64,000 bases of DNA. Origin: Proteles cristata cristata (taxonomy: Eukaryota; Chordata; Mammalia; Carnivora; Hyaenidae). The position numbers were made by a program, and so were the translations under genes. Below the pieces are notes generated by a model. The model worked only from the letters and a program-made list of their open reading frames with translations. It was not told the origin of the DNA and did no database searches. Where the stretch lies: the NCBI GenBank assembly GCA_017311185.1, contig JAESUZ010003161.1:2837501-2901500 (forward strand). The letters run 5' to 3'. The number at the start of each line of letters is the position of its first letter. Positions within the stretch are counted from its first letter, which is position 1. This document shows positions 23,601 to 33,870 of this stretch, in pieces.

Positions 23601-26600
23601 GTGCTTTGTGTCATAATAACAGTAAATTTTGTGATCTTGCTAATGTTAAAACTAGTCTTAAGATTGGTCTTTAGACAGTAACTTAGTAAAGAATAGGGAT
23701 CAATATTAAAACTCAGATAAATAGAGCATAGAAAAGCATAAAGCCATATACAACCATGCTATACACACCAAGGAATATCTAAAATGCAGAGTAGAGTGAT
23801 AGAACATAAGCACACATCTCTGGGCACGTTGGTGGGTATACGTCATGAGCAGGCTTATGTGTACACTCGGTTTCCTCTCTACAGTAGACACTGAGCTCCT
23901 CACCTTACTGTATTCGCTGGCTTTGTGAAACACTTCCGTGTTGGTTCCCAGGAAGCCAACACCCAGAGTGTCCAGAATCATCCTCTTGCTTCTCTGAATC
24001 ACACGGTCGGTCAGGTGCTCCACTGTCAAGCCATGGATCACTCTGGCAAAGCTTTCTGTGACAGACTTTTAAAGATGATAATATTTAGGATATATTGGTA
24101 AATGAAATATATTTATATAACTAATTTTACTAGCTTCTTTTTAAAAATATGGCTACTAGAAGATTTAAAATTACACTTGAGAATGACTTCCCATTCATTC
24201 TTATTGGTGTAGATTACTGGGGGCATGGATACTTGGGCTGGCTATGAAAACTTCTGGGAGTCAGCAGGTGAAGGGGCCCGGGGCAAGGATGGAGGTTGAA
24301 GGCAGAGGTGTAGCATGAGAGGGACTTGGAGGCATGAGAGGATGCAGTGATTTAGGCAACCCCCCCAGCTACAGAGCTGCACACAGGGGGCAGAGGTAAG
24401 AGGGACTCGCAGGCTAGGACCGAGTCAGGAAGGTTCCACTATGCTGAATACTTCATGTCAAGGGGGTGCCATGGTGCTGTCTTTAAAAAGCTAGATGTTA
24501 TCAGAACTGTGTTTTGCAAAGCTGTCTGTAGTGCTCATGTAGACAATGGGTTGAGGGGTAGACAAGGGCAGGTAAGAAAGAGACTACCACAATAGCCCAG
24601 GTTTGGGATGGGGATATGGCAGTGCTGTTTGCCAAGAGAGGGAGCACAGGACGAGGAGCAGCTATCTGGACAATGATAATGGGCTCACCGTGAACTTGCT
24701 GAATATGAAGTGCCTGCGGTCATCCTAGCTAAGACCATTCTGCTTCCACCCACAAACCAGATAATAAAAACCTGCAAGACTATTTGCATTTCATGAGCAG
24801 CAGTGTACTTTGCCATTCCTTTAAATATCAAGTTCTTCAGTGTGTAGGCAATTATTTTGTTTTCTACACATCTGCCTAAGAGAACATCAATTATGTGTAG
24901 CTAAAAACCTCTACTCTTAAATTGTTTTTCACTACATGCCTAGCGCTTAGTACTACTTAGTAAATACCAGCTGCTTTCCCTTTTCTGCTCTTATTATTGC
25001 ATCATCATACAACTTCCTTTGTCTCTCTGAGCATGAGACACTTTTATTTATTTATTTATTTTTTAAAGTTTATTTATTTGCGAGAGAAACAGAGCGAGTG
25101 GGCGGGGGAGGAGCAGACGGGGAGGGAGAATCCCAAGCAAGCTCTGCACAGTCAGCATGGAGCCCGATACGAGTCTTAAACTCATAAACCCTGAGATCAT
25201 GACCTGCTGAAACCAAGACTTGGGTACTCAACAGTTGGCTCAGCCACCCAGGCACCCCCAGATACCTCGTTTTAAAACATTAGCTATAGGGTAAGGAATT
25301 TTCAAATTGGAAGACCTGGGGTGTCTAAGAATAGTGCCGGCACAGAGGTGCAGAGCTGCATCCAGTGCCCAGCTGAAAGTCGTCAAGCTGGCCACCGGCT
25401 AGTCTCATATTTTCAGTCTTCAGATGATCAAGTCATGGAAACCCCACCATTTTCAAAAGGATGGACTACACTGTATGTCTCTGAAGCTTTGGTAGAAAGG
25501 CGAGCGAGTCTGGGGTGGGAGAGAGCAGGAGAGAACGTGAATGGGAGAGAGAGGGTGCTGGCACAGGTGTTTCTTCTAACTGGGAGGGAGACAACCAGTA
25601 ACTGTCACGCTGCTAGAGATTTGGTTAAGCATATTTAAGGGCAGACGGAGGCAAGGAGGAAAAAGCCCTGGCTTGATGATCCACCAAGTAAAACTTAGGG
25701 TTCTGAGAACTGATTGGATCCCTTGTTGTAACCAAAATGAGCTTTTTTTCAAAGTCTCTTTCCACCCCCACAGCTCCTACAGTTTAGGGCATCTGGTGAT
25801 GGGTTGTTCACCTCTTCAGGGTTACATCTGTCCTGGGAGTGCCTTCTGGGGAAAGGTGTGTGCCAAGGGAGGATTTGTTGTCAGGGCACTAACATGGCAC
25901 CTGGAAGGTGACTGTACCATCCATTTGCATGACCCCATGGTGCTGGTGACCTATGCAGGTAGGGCCCTGTGGGGATTCCCTGAGAAGTTCTGAATAGCAC
26001 TCCATATGCCAAAGAAATGGCTCACGAGGAAGGGAACATGAGAAAATAAGCATGCAACTGCTCCACTCTCTGTAGCGCCGAGCCCATCTCTTTCTTTCTT
26101 TCTTTCTTTTGTTTTACAAATAGTTTATTGTCAAATTAGTTTCCACATAACACCCAGTGCTCATCCCCACGAGTGCCCTCCTCCATGCCCATCCCTCCCC
26201 CCCCCAACATCCATCAGTCCTCAGTTTTTGTCAGCATTCAAGAGTCTCTCCTGGTTTGCTTCTCTCCCTTTCCCCCACCATTTTCCCCCTTCTTCTCCCC
26301 CTTGTTCCTCCATCAAGTTCCTCCTAATCCTCCTATATGTGCAGACATATGGTATTTGTTCTTCTCTGCCTGAGCCCATCTATTTCTAAAACATTTCTTT
26401 TGGTCTTACTGATTTTCTCATGGCATTTACATTTCTTTTTATTTTACCTTTAAATTTTTTTTAATGTTTATTTATATTTGAGAGAGAGACAGCGTGTGAA
26501 CAGGATTGGGTCAGAGAGAGAGCGAGACACAGAATCTGAAGCAGGCTCCAGGCTCTGAGCTATCAGCACAAAGCCCGATGTGGGGCTCGAACTCATGAAA

Positions 26601-27154
26601 CCATGAGATCATGACCTGAGCCGAAGTTGTATGTTTAACTGACTGAGACACCCAGGTGCCCCACATTTCTTTTCAATAACATACTGTGATTAGTTTATAT
26701 ATTAAGGCAAAACATGCAACCGTTTAATAAATATTTCATGAGGTCTTACTGTATCTGGCACTGTGCTAAGATCTCTAGACTACCAAACCAAGATGTTACA
26801 ATTGCTGCCACAAAAAGATTATCTTCTTCAGGGAGCTAAGGACAGTAAATAGATCATTACAAAGGTAATCCGGCCATGCCATAATGGACATAGACAAAAC
26901 TAGGGGGTGATGATTCAATGAACTTTCAATGATTCATTTTCTTCCTAATTTTATGCAACAGAATCATGTCTTTTACTGGTAAAACACTGATGAAAAACAA
27001 GATGCAGGTAATTAAATAGCCCAGAAGCATGAGAAATGTTAAAATGCCATTTTTGAAGAAGAGGCAAGAATCTCCAAGGAAATAGAGAAAAGGAGAGGTA
27101 AGCTAGAAAACCAATTTAAATAAGCCACATAAAATATAACAATACCTTGAGCAT
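19754..27154 (-). CDS. ACOD1: ACOD1 (IRG1) complete five-exon gene, cis-aconitate decarboxylase
   Basis: ACOD1 decarboxylates cis-aconitate to itaconate in mitochondria of activated macrophages; itaconate is antimicrobial and anti-inflammatory. Five minus-strand exons (27154-27146, 24065-23904, 23141-23052, 21789-21584, 20699-19754) have consensus GT/AG ends and sum to 1413 nt, i.e. 470 codons plus stop, with phases that fit exactly. Aligned to the human protein (481 aa), the catalytic residues D93, H103, H159, K207, K272 and Y318 are all kept (motifs SMDFDDTWHPATHPSG, RFHPPSVVG, NAATQTKPLH, FKRFPAH, IPDVQYVN). The fold is the MmgE/PrpD family. The human start is Met-Met; here the first is ACG, so translation should begin at the second. 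The C-terminus is about ten residues shorter than human. No frameshift or stop disrupts the gene. Introns contain MIR, old L1, one L1 3' fragment and two SINEs. Confidence 0.96.
20745..20970 (+). mobile_element. MIR in ACOD1 intron 4
   Basis: GCAGTATGGTACGGTAGTCA, CTGGGTTCAAATCTCAGCTC and CTAGCTGTGTGATATGGGG are the MIR core order. Confidence 0.8.
21584..21789 (-). CDS. ACOD1: ACOD1 exon 4 (active-site Asp and His)
   Basis: This 206-nt exon starts IHSMDFDDTWHPATHPSG after a TTTATACAG acceptor and ends ANDIPK plus two bases of an Arg codon before a GTAGGG donor. It carries the residues equivalent to human D93 and H103. The split Arg codon is completed by the first base of exon 5. Confidence 0.95.
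22205..22510 (+). mobile_element. ancient L1 (L1ME-like) fragment in ACOD1 intron 3
   Basis: TATGAAATATTTTCAAACTT ACAGGGAAGTTGCAAGAACT is the conserved start of old L1 3' ends. Diverged, with no flanking duplication visible. Confidence 0.5.
23052..23141 (-). CDS. ACOD1: ACOD1 exon 3
   Basis: This 90-nt exon encodes 30 codons, IYSSNVASTVWGQ through PTYAAFVNGVA, with a CCAG acceptor and a GTAAGG donor. It is too short for an ORF search; it was recognised by protein similarity to human ACOD1 residues 59-88 and by clean splice sites. Confidence 0.93.
23904..24065 (-). CDS. ACOD1: ACOD1 exon 2
   Basis: The exon has 54 codons, from SVTESFARVIHGL to HKASEYSK, and a GTGAGG donor at 23903-23898. The acceptor context (CTTTAAAAG|TCTG) has a weak polypyrimidine tract; a second AG ten bases downstream (CACAG|AAAGC) is a possible cryptic site but would break the frame. 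It encodes the N-terminal helices of the MmgE/PrpD fold. Confidence 0.92.
25043..25258 (-). mobile_element. felid CAN-SINE in ACOD1 intron 1
   Basis: TTTATTTATTTTTTAAAG to CAGCCACCCAGGCACCCC; sense-oriented relative to ACOD1. Confidence 0.93.
26090..26371 (-). mobile_element. 5'-truncated L1 3' end in ACOD1 intron 1
   Basis: Same family as 1830-2281 in the same orientation, so sense to ACOD1. It is flanked by GAGCCCATCT at 26080-26089 and 26372-26381; the tail reads (AAAG)n on the minus strand. Confidence 0.88.
26440..26662 (-). mobile_element. felid CAN-SINE in ACOD1 intron 1
   Basis: ACATTTCTTTT at 26429-26439 and 26663-26673 are the duplications. Confidence 0.93.
27146..27154 (-). CDS. 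ACOD1: ACOD1 exon 1, coding part (Met-Leu-Lys)
   Basis: The minus strand reads CAACACG ATG CTC AAG | GTATTG. This matches the human exon 1 end (Met-Met-Leu-Lys), except that the codon for the first human Met is ACG here. Nine coding bases precede a GTATTG donor at 27145-27140. About 40 nt of 5' UTR should lie between this ATG and the start predicted from the TATA box. The short coding piece is anchored by its match to human exon 1 and by the correct phase into exon 2. Confidence 0.85.
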
Positions 27155-27194
27155 CGTGTTGAAAGAGGAGGCTTCTCTCAGGAGTGAAATGGAG

Positions 27195-27290
27195 GAGTAC
27201 TTCACTTGTTAGGTGACTCCCTTTATACCCTTCATTCTTTCCAGCCCATTCTTTCACTTCATTCTGACGCTAAAGTTTCCGTGATTTCAA
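27195..27290 (-). promoter_or_regulatory. ACOD1 core promoter: TATA box and IRF-type element
   Basis: On the minus strand a TATAAA (27227-27222) lies about 70 bp upstream of the ATG, predicting a start near 27197 and a short 5' UTR. About 25-30 bp upstream of the TATA is GAAGTGAAAG (27260-27251), which contains the IRF core AANNGAAA. Irg1 induction by interferon/LPS through IRF1 is established in mouse. Regulation here is inferred from the motifs only. Confidence 0.6.
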
Positions 27291-27439
27291 CACCTCCCAA
27301 CTACAATTACTTCAACTTCCTCTTGAGTTGTTTAACCTACCAGGAGATGAGGAATTAGACAAGGCCGGGAAGTAATGTACAGATGGTCAAATGATTTCTC
27401 ACAGATCTCAGGGAACTGAATGCATCTTGTGCTTAGATG

Positions 27440-27629
27440 CCATACATTAAAAGTAGAAAAATTTGCACTTTTATCCAGGTATTCTCACTTCTAAAAATTT
27501 ATCCTAAGGAAATAGGCATGGATGTACGGAAAAAACTAGCAAAAAAAATTTACAGATTTGCTTATAATATTAAAAATCAGAAACAATCAAATGCCGCCTG
27601 TGGATTGGTGAAGTAGAATATGGCATGTA
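27440..27629 (+). mobile_element. ancient L1M fragment
   Basis: Contains TTATCCTAAGGAAATA and AATCAGAAACAATCAAATG, typical of L1M late ORF2/3' end. It lies just upstream of ACOD1 and is cut by the SINE at 27630. Confidence 0.65.
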
Positions 27630-27843
27630 CAGGAGCATCTGGGTGGCTCAGTTAAGTATCCGCCTTTGTCTCAGGTCATGATCTCATAGCTCATGAATTC
27701 AAGTCTTGTGTCAGGGTCTGTGCTGACAGCTCAGAACCTGGAGCCTGCTTGAGATCTGTGTCACCCTCTCTCTCTGCCCCTTTCCCGTTCACACTCTGTC
27801 TCTTAAAAATAAATAACCATTAAAAGAATTAAGAAAAAAAAAA
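27630..27843 (+). mobile_element. felid CAN-SINE, small internal deletion
   Basis: GCATCTGGGTGGCTCAGTTAAG lacks a few bases of the A-box region. It lies about 0.5 kb upstream of the ACOD1 ATG. Confidence 0.9.
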
Positions 27844-27861
27844 GAATATGACAAGTACAGT

Positions 27862-28080
27862 ATTTTTTTAAAAATATTTTTATTTATTTCTAGGAAAGAG
27901 AGAGAGACAGCGTGAGCAGGGGAGGGTCAGAGAGAGAGGGAGATACAGACTCTGAAATAGGCTCCAGACTCTGAGCTGGCAGTCAGCACAGAGCCCGACG
28001 CAGGGCTTGAACCCACGAACCATGAGATCATGACCTAAGCGAAAGTCGAACGCTTAACCGACTAAGCCACCCAGGCGTCC
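27862..28080 (-). mobile_element. felid CAN-SINE, young-looking subtype
   Basis: Contains AAGCGAAAGTCGAACGCTTAA and CTGGCAGTCAGCACAG, diagnostic of the subtype also at 17386, 29182 and 55714. Opposite orientation to its neighbour at 27630. Confidence 0.93.
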
Positions 28081-28689
28081 CTGCAAATACAGTATTTAAG
28101 GTACACTCATTTCCCCTTCCATTTCACCCCTGTTGGTAACCATTGTCTAGGGACAAATATGCCAGCCTGAGTTCCTGTTAGCTTGAGATTAAGAACGTAG
28201 AAGGGCATTGGGAGTTAATCACACTTTCCCCAGCTTGTTCACTTGTTTGCTCCTGCACCACATTTTGGTATATGCAGATCTCTGTCCAATTCCTGGTCCT
28301 TTGCACAGCTCCTGATTCAGGATACACTGCCTGCCTCCCTGCTATTGTCCAAGGCCTCTTGCCCGACAGCTTTCCAGGCCTCTTTGCTTATAATCAATCA
28401 CTGTGTCTTGGCTAGACTGGACCTAGCTCTGCTTCTCTGGGCAATTGCTATTTCCCTTGGGCTGTCACAGTCTTGGACGATTGGTTTATGCTCATAGTGG
28501 TACAGAAAACAGGTTATTTAAAATCTGAGAAACTCCTAAGACCAATTTTTACATGAAAGGGAAAATGGGCTCTGATGACTTCAACCATCTCACTGTGGAA
28601 AAGCTTTATAAAGGAATGATGAGTTTTATCAAATCTGATGAGCTTTAGCAGAAGTGCCATCATTTAGATTCTCTGAGCTCAAGTTTTGC

Positions 28690-29635
28690 CAGTATTTTTT
28701 TTTTTTAATTGAAGGATGGTTGACACAAAATGTCATATTAGTTTCAGTTGGACAACATAGTAATTTGACAACTCTGTATGTTATGTGGTGCTCACCACAA
28801 GTGTCGCTACTGTCTGTCACAGGACCCTTGAGTATATTCTCTATGCTGTACCTTTCACCCTGTGACTTATTCATTCCATAACTGGATGTCTGGTATCTTC
28901 CACTCCCCTTCTCCCGTTTTGCCCATTTTCCCCACCAGTTTGTTCTATTTATGGGACTGTTTGTGCTTTGTTTGTTTCGTTTTAAAGATTCCATCTGTAA
29001 GTGAAATCATATGGTACTTGTCTTTCTCTGACTTATTTCACTTAGTATTATACTCTCTAGTTTCATCCATGTTATCACAAATGGCAAGATGGCATTCTTT
29101 TTTATGGATGAGTAATATTCCATTCTATATAATACATATTATATACACACATGACACATCTTCTTTATCCATTCATCTTTTTTTTTTTAAATTTTTTTAA
29201 ATGTTTTATTTATTTCTAGGAGAGAGAGAGAGACAGCGTGAGCAGGGGAGGGTCAGAGAGAGAGGGAGTCGCAGACTGAAACAGGCTCCAGGCTCTGAGC
29301 GGGCAGTCAGTTCAGAGCCTGACACGGGGCTCGAACCCACGAACCGCGAGATCATGACCTAAGCGAAAGTCGGACGCTTAACCGACTAAGCCACCCAGGC
29401 GCCCCGTATCCATTCATCTTTTGATAGATACTTGGGCTACTTCCACATTTTGGCTATTGTAAATAACACTGCGCTAAACATAGAGGTACATGTATCTTTT
29501 TGAATTAGTGTTTTCATTTTCTCTGGTTGAATACCTACTAGTGGAACTACTAGATTGTGTGGCATTTCTATTTTTAATTTTCTGAGGAATCTCCATACCA
29601 TTTTCCACAGTGACTACACCAATTTACATTCCAGG
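28690..29635 (-). mobile_element. older L1 3' fragment interrupted by a SINE
   Basis: Reverse-oriented old L1 3' end containing TTATTTCACTTAGTATTATA and the shared TCTTTATCCATTCATCTTTT target-like block. A SINE occupies 29182-29406. It resembles the transduced tail at 42978-43454. Confidence 0.8.
29182..29406 (-). mobile_element. felid CAN-SINE nested in old L1
   Basis: Perfect 16-bp duplication TATCCATTCATCTTTT at 29166-29181 and 29407-29422; same young-looking subtype, low divergence. Confidence 0.96.
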
Positions 29636-30368
29636 TTTTACCACTATTGAATTCAGAAGAAGAGCTAGCTCAATTATTTGCTAGTGTAATTACTTTGTAC
29701 TTTTGTGGAACTGTGACCAATTTAGAGACCAAGGCCTTCTGTAATTAGAGTCACTTTCTAAGTATCCAGGGGCTTAAATGATAAATTGTACAATGATGGC
29801 ACCTCTCCATTCAAAAATGATTGTTGAATTCCTTCTGCCTTCTGCTCTAAGTAGAAGCCAGGGCAATTGTTTTTAAATGCAAATTTTCCCTTCCATCCCT
29901 CTCTCTGGGGAAAAGCAATGAAAGGCCAGTCGGTAGAAGGCTCACACAGGAAGGAACTGAACGCTCCTGCTCACAGCCAGCATAGACCCTCCTCTTTCTA
30001 TAGCAAATCCACTCTTCAGAGACTGGGCCTGCTGGCAGCTAGACTCAGACCTTGTGACAGCCCCTATTCCAGAGCTGCCGAGCGAAGCTTCTCCAGGATT
30101 CCTGACCCTCAGAAACTGTTTAGGCAATAGATGTTTGTTGTTTTACATAAGAGTGTCTTGGGGGTTGTTACACAGCAGTAGATAATTTACAAACTCCAAG
30201 CTGTCAACCTGCCTTACCCAGGCACTTTGGATCTGAAACTAGTTATCTCTTTCTCATATTGGGCTTAGCATCTCCCCCCACCCAAGAGACCAAGGTGTTC
30301 ATCATCTTAGAGACCTTTGTACTAGTGATTCCCTCTCACCCCACAACTTTCTTCTTATCTTCCACCTA

Positions 30369-30566
30369 AGTCAGAGGTTCTTAGCCAGGGAAGAGTTTGT
30401 CCTCCAAGGGACATTTGGCAATGTCTGGGGACGTTCACCACATTTGTGGCATCTAGTGGATAGGGTCAAGGATGCTGCCAAACATGCTGCCAGGTACAGG
30501 ACAGCTCCATACAGTGACAAGTTAACTGCTCCAAAATGTTAATACGATCCAAGTTGGGAAACCTCT
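30369..30566 (+). mobile_element. MER5A (hAT-Charlie MITE)
   Basis: AGAGGTTCTTAGCCAGGGAAG, GGGACATTTGGCAATGTCTG, GGCATCTAGTGGATAGGG and the terminal GTTGGGAAACC match the MER5A layout end to end. Confidence 0.85.
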
Positions 30567-32188
30567 ATCTATGTGCAGAGGCCACATCTAGGAGCCCTCT
30601 ACAACATGCCAGTTTAGCTCAACACGCCTACTTGCCTGTTCCCTTGGGGCACAAGGGTCTCCTGATATCCCTTATTAGATGGGAAAGTTCTGTTTGGCAG
30701 GAAGCTGACTTACCCTGTGGATGATGACCACAACCTAGGAACTCACACAGGACTCACCCATAGTAGGTGCTTTATAAAATTTTGTTGAATACATTATTAA
30801 ACCTGATGGTTTTCAACAAAATCAATCATACTGTACATGAATGAAATGTAAGCCCTCTTCATTCCCAATGGAAGTATGCTAGGAAGATTTTTAATGGTTG
30901 TGGCTTTTGTTCTAGTAGCAAGTAGAGTACAGTGGACAGATCTTTTATCTGGACAAGAGCAGTGCTAGCTGTAAGGGATTGCTTGTGACTATGAGCTGTC
31001 AGAGGAAATCAGGAATATTTGAAGAGCAGATCAGGAATGTGAGAATTCACACTATTTCTAAAAAGGAAAATCCCATAAGTTGATCAATTTTGCACAGAGT
31101 AGCTAATTTGGGGTACTTGAACTTTGGTTTCTCTTTTTCCTGCCTTGCCCTTCCTGTGCTACTATTGAACAAAATCTGAGTCTGTCTCCAAACTGTGATG
31201 ATTCAATTTCATTTTCTTGAAAGCTTATGTTTTATCAGAAATCCATGCAGTGGCAGCAGCCAGGGTTTGTCTCCTTGATTAGTTCTTGTTAATTTACATT
31301 TTGGGATACTGAAACACACCTACTGTGACATTGGCTTTATACAACAAGAAAGTATTTTAAAACAACTATAGAGAATGCCTCACAGAGTCACAGGTTATTT
31401 TGTGTGTATATATTCTCTATATGTTCCTTTGTGTATGTGTGTGTGTAAGCTTTTCTTTACCAACTTATTAAAAGTTTGAATGGCATTTGCAAGTGCACAG
31501 GAAGGGATTAGGTTCCAAGGACTCATTTGGGAAGTGAAGAATGTGAACAAGTGAATGAACCTGTGGCTATAAAATCATTGCTTAATGCAACTGACTCAAC
31601 ATATTGTATTGTGAAGAAATCTTTCCATTTGTGGAAAGCTTAAGGTGGTTATAATTTATCCTTTAAATCACTCTACCTCAAAGAAAAGTATTGTTTGTAG
31701 CTTTTCTCATACACATGAAATAGTTCGTTAGTGTTTCTTAGTTAACTGACAAGCACGGAGTGATTATCCATGCCTATATTGTTCTGCAGCAGATGCTTGC
31801 TAAAAGTAGAATAAAATGGGTAGGTGTCTTCTTTGAATGAATCTAGCAGACATTTAAAACATATTCCATGCAGACATTGTCTATGCACCTTTTGCAGACA
31901 GAATAGACCTAGGGAGCTTTGTTCTGTAGAAGCTATATTTATAGAATCATGGCCCTCAGAAAGAATGTGGCTAAGCATTTCAGTATATGTGCTGCCTAAG
32001 CGAGCACAGCATTTCAGCAACAAACATCTAGTTATCTCCTTTTGATAATTCCCATTTCATATGAGAGGCTTTTTTTTTTTTTTTTTTTGGCCGATCAAAC
32101 TTTTCTTCAGCTCAGAGAAATTTTCTAGTATTATTTTCTTCATCCAGTTTCTTGTCTTTTCTCCTCCTGCACATATATTAGGTAGATA
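30567..32188. other. intergenic DNA, unassigned
   Basis: One L2-like tail near 30750 and a T-run at 32071-32088. No gene, RNA or clear mobile element otherwise. Confidence 0.5.
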
Positions 32189-32615
32189 TTGATGAAGTTT
32201 TTGAGGTGATGGTGGAGTTTGTGGGGTTTGGAGCCAAGAGCCACAAAAGAATTCTTGAGACGTCTTTGGTGCAAAAAGGTGATTTTATTAAGTCAGGGGG
32301 ACAGGAACTGTGGTCAGGAAGAGCTTCCCAGGGACCATAAGGAGAGACTGGTTAGCATTAAGGAGTTGGGGGAGGTAAACTCCAGAGGAAGTTTCCAATG
32401 AAATTTTCATATGCCAATGAAGACTCACAGGATACTGGAGGCCTAATTACTGTCAAGCTACGGCTGTTTTTCCCTCTAGCAAAGCATTAACACTAGGATA
32501 GTTGGGCATTCTTGGAGAAATGTTTTACTCTGTATTTGCCTAATAGTGTTTGTCAATGGGCCGCAGGTTATAATGAAATTTAATTCTATCTACCATTTCC
32601 TTCTGCCTTTGTTTC
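32189..32615 (-). mobile_element. ERV LTR fragment (R-U5 end plus part of U3)
   Basis: On the minus strand AATAAAATCACC (polyadenylation signal) precedes TTTTGCACCAAAGACGTC and a U5-like end. It matches 60470-60900. No retroviral coding sequence adjoins it. Confidence 0.7.
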
Positions 32616-32689
32616 CCACATCAGATATCATGTCTCACATTTATCCTCAATGGTTCCATTTGATTCTTATAATTTTCATACTTTTGCAT

Positions 32690-33310
32690 TTCTGCTCAAT
32701 GCTCTGATAGTGATGAGGGAGCATAAGGCAGGCTGAGGGCAAAATACAAGCTAGCCCTGACCAGGTGGAGTATGTGTGATATTCCTCAGATACTTCTGGC
32801 TGCCCAAGGGCAAAGGAAAGTATAGAAAACAAATGGCTAATTGATAGAGATGACAGTCTTACAGGACATGGATGTCTATCAGTTTACAAATGTCTTGGTA
32901 AATTACAAGAAAAAGGCAATCTTATCAATAGCCTAATCCCTAGTAACCTGTAGACTCAGTTTCCTGGAGCCCCAACATCGCCCCTCCATAGTGATGTGGG
33001 GAACATGGGCGAGAAGGAAATGACAGGTAAAATTACATTTCCTCATAACCTGTAGCCCATTGACGAATACAGGGTACAACATTTCTCTAAGAATGCCATA
33101 CTGTCCTAATGTTAATACCTTACTAGAGAAAAAACAATCTTAGCTTGACAACAGCAAGGCCTCAGTTATCTTAGGAATCCTCTTTGGCATATCAAAGTCT
33201 CTCTGGAGGCCTCCTTTTGACTTTAGCTCCCCAACTTCATGGTATATAATGAGCCACTCTTCACAACCCCAGTGGAGCTCTTCCAGACTCCCCAGCACCC
33301 CAAAACTTAA
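32690..33310 (+). mobile_element. ERV LTR fragment of the same family, inverted
   Basis: Matches the reverse complement of 60610-61175 (e.g. GAGGGAGCATAAGGCAGGCT, ATTTCCTCATAACCTG, GACAACAGCAAGGCCTCAG). It faces the fragment at 32189-32615. Confidence 0.7.
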
Positions 33311-33479
33311 TCAATAGGATTGCATGACTTAGTCTTCCAATTACTAATTTGGTCTTTAGTTGTATCCATTCTACTAGTCAGCTCTTTTCATGAGTTTCTT
33401 ATTTTGGCAATAGGTTTTTTAAAAAATTTAATTTTATTTTATAAGAACTCTTTCTTATTTTCCTATTAACATCTTAAAT

Positions 33480-33870
33480 TGTAACAGAGGTAGACCCTCT
33501 CCCTAAAGAATGTGGTGGAGACCTCAGAACAAAGAAAGGCAATGTGGTCCAATCAACTCGATACACGTATGTCTATCTCCAGTGAGAGTCTGTAACTTGG
33601 ACTGTGTCCAATCAGACTGTATGTCTGTATGTGACATTCCTCACGACTCTGTAATGTAGACCACCTAATCAGACTATATGTCCCTATGTTACCATGTATG
33701 GGAGACAAAGAAGTAGAAATCATATAAAAGGCTACCCCCACTGTGCTTGGGGCTCAGCCTTTTGGGGTCTTAGCCCACTGAACCCGTTCTAGCACAAATA
33801 AAGCTGCTTCCTGGAAAGAAAGGCCTCAGTGTCTTGTCCCTTTGTCCAAGAATCTTGGTGCAAAATAACA
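33480..33870 (+). mobile_element. solo LTR, class I ERV-like
   Basis: Begins TGTAACAGAGG and ends CAAAATAACA. TATAAAA at 33723-33729 and AATAAA at 33797-33802 delimit U3, R and U5. No clear short duplication flanks it and no internal viral genes are present. Confidence 0.75.
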
